The translations under genes and the position numbers were made by a program. From assembly GCF_029784165.1 (NCBI RefSeq), contig NC_073695.1, forward strand, positions 57,860,790-57,924,789: 64,000 bases of DNA, given 5' to 3'. Below the pieces are notes generated by a model. It was not told the DNA's origin. It did not search any database and saw only the letters and a program-made list of their open reading frames with translations. This DNA comes from Wyeomyia smithii. Lineage: Eukaryota > Arthropoda > Insecta > Diptera > Culicidae. Shown in pieces: positions 58,218 through 64,000 of the stretch. The stretch's first letter is position 1; each line of letters opens with the position of its first letter.

Positions 58218-59304
58218 CTACCATCGACAATAATTTTACTATGGAAGACATTGTCAGTGACTTCTAAATTTATAAAAAATGCCTGAAAAATTGCTGTTAA
58301 GATGCATAACAATGAATGAAAATGACAAACACAGTGTTTTTATTGTTCTGAACAATGATATTTAATGTAAAATTGATGTATTCACAATGAAAAACATAAA
58401 CTATGTACAATTATAGCAACTTTTAAGTTTTTTTTATGTTATTTTTTTTTTCGGGTGCCCTTGTGCTGGTTCGTTTCACTTAAGTTCGGCATTGGGAAGC
58501 TTGAAGCACACCAGATATAGGTCTCAGCTTCCTGTTGACTGCGGCCACATACAGATCCTGCTCGTAATTAATATAAAGCATCCGCTTAACAAAGCGGACT
58601 TTGTAGCCTTGCGGCTATGCAGCTCCTCACTTCAAACTACCGATGCTCGTGGTACGCATTTTTTATATTTCAGTCAAATAGCCTAAATATTTTCGATAAA
58701 GAATTTATTTTTATCAAACTTATTATTCAATTAGTATGCTATGCAGTATTTTGTTGAGTCATTGATAGAATATTGCATTTTTACAAGAGTAAAAAAATGG
58801 TTTGCTCGATTTGATCAGTGAACCAACTTCAGCGTGATTCGAACCAGGATCATTCTTTCTCTGTCATCAATGAGATCAATCAAAGTGTATCATGAAAAAA
58901 ACTGAAACTGATTCGAATCAGGTTTAAAAACCCTGCATTTATTCATCTGCTTTGCGCCTCGGCTATGTTCTAGAACTGATGCATTTTTTGTTGTTTTCAA
59001 TAGAAACGCCTAAACAAGGATTTGAATTTAAAGTTCTTAAGAGTTTATATATACTTGTGTGCTCGCGATCAAAAGTATTTTATCTTTCTTGAGAGTTGAA
59101 AAGTTAATGAGTTTTTTTTTAAATAACTAGATCTTACCTTTCTTTTTCAAAAGAAAATATTAATAACTGGACTCACTGGAGTTCATGTACCAAAATATAA
59201 TTTTTTCGACATTCCTCGCAATAAGCATGATACAGAAAGAACTACTTGTCGGAAACACGAAAAATCCTGTACGCTATACCTGAACGAAGGATTTTGCATC
59301 ATTA
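58218..59304. other. Mostly gene-free stretch
   Basis: Apart from the coding-like 44-codon segment at about 58485-58619 (minus), nothing is recognised. Confidence 0.4.
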
Positions 59305-59348
59305 ACTTTAAATCGGTTCTACTGCTCAGACATCCTTTAAATCGGTTC

Positions 59349-59586
59349 TACTGCTCCAGACACCTCCCAGATGGTCTCGAGGAACGATGCTGGCCTAACA
59401 AACCAGTCGTCGTAGGTTCGAGTCTCGACTCGGGTGAGACTGTTAGTGTCAGTAGGATCGTAGCGCTAGCCCCGCAATTGTCCCGTACACGAAACAGTTG
59501 GCTGCGAAGTCTGTGTATAATAAACAGAAGGTCGAGTTCCGAATCGGAATGTAGCACCAAGGCTTTGCTTTTTTTACTGCTCAGAC
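59349..59586 (+). mobile_element. tRNA-derived SINE (family A, copy 2)
   Basis: The body at about 59362-59574 matches the 5.0-kb SINE through the head (GGTCTCGAGGAACGATGC, GGTTCGAGTCTC) and the tail (AATGTAGCACCAAGGC). The flanks TACTGCTCCAGAC and TACTGCTCAGAC are a target-site duplication with one extra base. Immediately upstream a 29-bp segment (TTTAAATCGGTTCTACTGCT and onward) is itself tandemly duplicated. Confidence 0.85.
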
Positions 59587-59872
59587 CATTCTGATTTTTA
59601 AAGGAAAAATAATCTAGTCTAAAACATCAAATTTTTTTAATTGCAATTTTTTGAAATTCCGTATCCTTTTAAATAAGAGAAATAAAAAATATATTTCGAT
59701 TTTTTCTCCTTAACATGAGAGTAACCCCTTTTAGTATAGATTAATTTATTATTGTAAAAATGATGAACGCATACTTAACTTTCCCTGATAGGTGACTGTA
59801 TTTTTTTGTAAAGAGCAATTCCACAAGAACGGGTCCCCAATTGATTCGACCCTTTTTAATTTGGCTGAAAAT

Positions 59873-60895
59873 TTGCATAGTTGTTTCTATGGGCAAAAGA
59901 TGTAATTTTGTGCTATTGGTTTAACTTCCTGAAGCACGTCTCATTTTTGGGGAGCTATTTAAAAATGCAATTTTGGAAAGGTATTGGTAATTACAAATAT
60001 TTTTAGAGCCGCTTAAAAGGTTTTTTGATAGGTATGATGTCTTTGGCAAATATTGTCTTTCCGAAAATATAACTATAATATTTTTTGTTTGAAAAAAAAG
60101 GAAGAGAAAAACAAAAAAAAAAATATTTTAAAAACTCATTTTTTTAATACCGATTTTTTTTATAAAAATACAATAAAATACCTAAACACTGAAATTGGTT
60201 CAATCGTGGAGAAATAAAAAACAAATTAAGATGTTTTGGATTTTTTTTTAATTATTATATTTGGAAGGACCAAATTGTTATCTGCAACTGTGCAGAAGAC
60301 ACTATGCCAATCAAAGAAAACGTTTTAGCTTTAAAAATTGTTCGAATCACCAATAGAGCAGTCTGATTAGTTTCTAATTTTTCTGCTAACTATTTTTTGA
60401 AAGAAAATTTTTTTTTTCAGGGTATTTTCTTCGGAAAAAAAATATTATCTACAACTTTGCCGAAGACGACACTACGATCACGAAACTGAGCAATTTTTAT
60501 TGGCAGTGATGTTTTTTATAACTCAATTGTAACCCTATTCATACGATTGAAATGATTTAATGTTGAAAATGTTACTAAAAACATTTATTCTGCTCGGTGC
60601 AATAAGTGAAGTAACCCATAATTGTAGTGATGTTACGTTTTGCGGTGCACAATGGTGGGTCAGTCCATATTTTACACTAAACATGAACACTAAAAATGAT
60701 TAATTAACAAAAAATGTGTCGCTGCTCGGTGCGCTTCGGTGCAGTGACGATTCCGACGATAACTCATATATTGTTAATATACTCCCAATATAACATGTTT
60801 CACTAGCTTTTCAAAAATTAGTTGTTTCAAAAAATTAAACCAAGCACAAAATGACGTCTTTTGCCCATAGAAACGTCTATTGAAATTGATTCCCG
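59873..60895. mobile_element. 1-kb inverted-repeat element
   Basis: GTTTCTATGGGCAAAAGATG at about 59881-59903 is inverted at about 60858-60880, and the similarity continues into TTTTGTGCT..GGTTTAA. The interior is A/T-rich with no ORF. Exact ends unknown. Confidence 0.6.
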
Positions 60896-61637
60896 TCGAT
60901 TGTAAAAACGTTTTTTAAGTAGACCGCATTTAAAAACTTTAGTATCCTAGAGTCGCGAGAGTTTCCAAAAAACGCGTTAATTTCAAAATCCGCGAGTAAA
61001 TTCTGAAATTCGCGTAGAAAAATGTTATTTCGTAAAAAATTTTAATCATATCTGCTTAATTCTTTCGAAAAAATTAATAAGAAGTGCTATTTCATATAGG
61101 AATAAATATGAAAAAACCCTTAGAAACATATCTCGTAAAATAACGACTTTTTTGGGAAATTCGAGTAAAATACGCGTTAATTCCAAAATTCGTTGTTTAC
61201 CCACTTTTGAAGTATTTAGAAAAGTTTTGGAATTAATGATGATTCCGGACTCACCATGTTTGTTCCACGTGTCTGGTATTACCCGCGTGAAAAGCGATTT
61301 AAACGCCAGTGCATCGGGCATTCCAAGTGAAGTAAAATAAAAAAAAAAGAAATATTTATTTTATATCCGTTAAACACAAATTTGAATATATTTTCTATGA
61401 TTCGATTATCCGGAAAAATCGATAATCCAGAATGATTTTTTTCTATGTTCCTGATAATCGAGTCCGGCCTGTAACGATGAACCACGACAGTCGAAAAGTT
61501 AAGAAACTTTATAAAACGCCGACAATTAAAAAAAAACATCAAGCTCATACTGGCATGATATTACCTGTAGCCAATTTTAAACATCATTTAAACTTAGCAT
61601 GCCCTGGGCCTGTTGACAATTGCAGTTTTCTACAAGT
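60896..61637. other. Gene-free stretch
   Basis: Short ORFs only. Several AAACGCGTTAATT and AAATTCGCG motifs recall the end of the window and may belong to a common repeat. Confidence 0.4.
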
Positions 61638-62625
61638 GCTATTCTGCCCATAATTCAAAAATTGGCTAATACGTCATAGGCATCAAATCGAGAAAAACGC
61701 ATTTTAAAGTTTTTCGTCGGTACAACATATTTTGACTGTCGATGACAACATTTTATTGAGTATATCACCCTTCATATATGCTGGAACTTTGCCCTTGAGT
61801 TGAAACAGAGAAATCTGCAGGAAAATTCCATCCGCTACGTATTTTTAACGCAGTAGCCGTTTTTTCAATTATAAACGAGAGGACAGTCGACAAACCGGTG
61901 TGCAATTTGGCTGATATCCGTACGATGTGAATTATATCGTGCTCGTTGGTGATGAAAATTGTTTGTAATTTAGTAGAACAACACGGAAGCACAAGTGAGG
62001 GCGAAAAGGACGACAAGACAATTGTTTCGTGCAATAATATAACAATACATATAACGAAAATATTATTATTCATGATAATTTCACAATCCACTTTCCTATT
62101 TTTTCACATCAAATATAAAATGAAATCTGAATTTTCTCTTCAATATTACTTCTAATCAAAGAGCTAAATAGCATTTTTAAGAATGTAAAGATTTATGACA
62201 GAAGGAAACAGTCACGCGTTTTGATAATTGGGTTTCGCAGCACCGCAAATAAATTCTTGTTGCATCAAATATGTTGTTCGTAAATAGTCAAATTTGATGC
62301 AAGGGCCTTACGATCGCTTACCTGTCGCCAGTAACCACCAGGCTACAACACATTTTCGAAAGTTAGATGAAACAAAGTACAGTAATAATACACTGGTTCG
62401 TGAACATGCCACTGGTAGAAACATATTGGATATTAGCCAACTTCTGAATTATTTTGGATATAAGCCAAAATTGTTTCACCTCTGCTGCCTTCCCAAATGC
62501 ATTTTTTGACAATCGGCTTACGTACGGACCTTGTTTAGGGTGTTAACCGTCTTGAGAAACTGTTTTCCCGATTTTGGTGAAAATGGCATATCAGCCGTTT
62601 TCTGAATTATGGGCAGTATTGTGTT
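61638..62625. mobile_element. 1-kb inverted-repeat element
   Basis: CTGCCCATAATTCAAAAATT near 61646 is inverted near 62590-62615 (CTGAATTATGGGCAG). The interior has no recognised ORF. Boundaries approximate. Confidence 0.45.
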
Positions 62626-62857
62626 AAACTAATATTAACATATTGTATTTTACATTACATTATTTTACATAAAATAAATTTATTTGACAAAAAAAACTGG
62701 ACAAAAAAGTTTCCAGTTCAGTCGATCAAGTCTAAGTTTCTTGAAGCTTTAAGGATTGAGAAATCATCCCTTTTGAGAGTCAGTAGTCCCCGTCAACTAC
62801 GTGAAACTAAAAAATAGCAGAATCGATCAACTAATCAACTCGATCAACTAGTGTGTG

Positions 62858-64000
<1,143 letters not shown>

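Overview
The window looks like a piece of a dipteran insect genome, most likely a mosquito (inferred, not proven). The DNA is AT-rich. Genes have short GT-AG introns of about 50-105 bp. RpS27, RBM45, the DNA primase large subunit and l(2)efl-type small heat-shock proteins all read as dipteran orthologues. The space between genes is packed with tRNA-derived SINEs and small terminal-inverted-repeat (TIR) elements, as in large, repeat-rich culicine genomes. I found no prokaryotic features, CRISPR array, rRNA gene, standalone tRNA gene or intact viral gene.

Layout. 0-1.1 kb: remains of a Myb/SANT-like gene on the minus strand with a frame break and a duplicated 3' tail. 1.9-2.9 kb: a 1-kb insertion bounded by a perfect 25-bp direct repeat. 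5.0 kb: a SINE. 6.06-7.78 kb: a five-exon RBM45 gene (minus), reconstructed to 491 aa. 8.1-13.5 kb: a block of nested MITEs, including one insertion whose empty site can be read in a sister copy 3 kb away. 14.4-16.2 kb: the DNA primase large subunit (plus, two exons, 558 aa, all four Fe-S cysteines present). 16.4 kb: a fragment ending like an endonuclease/exonuclease/phosphatase (EEP) protein. 21.07-21.32 kb: RpS27 (plus), with a small opposing ORF just downstream.

24.2-50.8 kb holds three paralogous small heat-shock genes. sHSP-1 (minus) has an uninterrupted CDS and a TATA box with a heat-shock element just upstream. sHSP-2 (minus) is split: its first exon at 42.8 kb joins an exon at 34.2 kb across an 8.1-kb intron filled with repeats. 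sHSP-3 (plus, the closest match to l(2)efl) has a 104-bp intron at the same codon and phase. The shared intron supports both the sHSP-2 model and common ancestry. All three keep the alpha-crystallin domain and a C-terminal I/V-P-I motif, so they should be ATP-independent chaperones that form oligomers.

51.6-64 kb is gene-poor. It holds a 147-bp Harbinger-like MITE and five tandem monomers of about 375 bp that contain a degenerate 46-codon ORF. Further along are a 1.17-kb TA-flanked element, a coding-looking spliced fragment on the minus strand, another SINE, several long inverted-repeat elements and a 320-bp (AT)n tract. Working all 64 kb by eye limits precision: repeat boundaries marked approximate are estimates, and no homology search was run.
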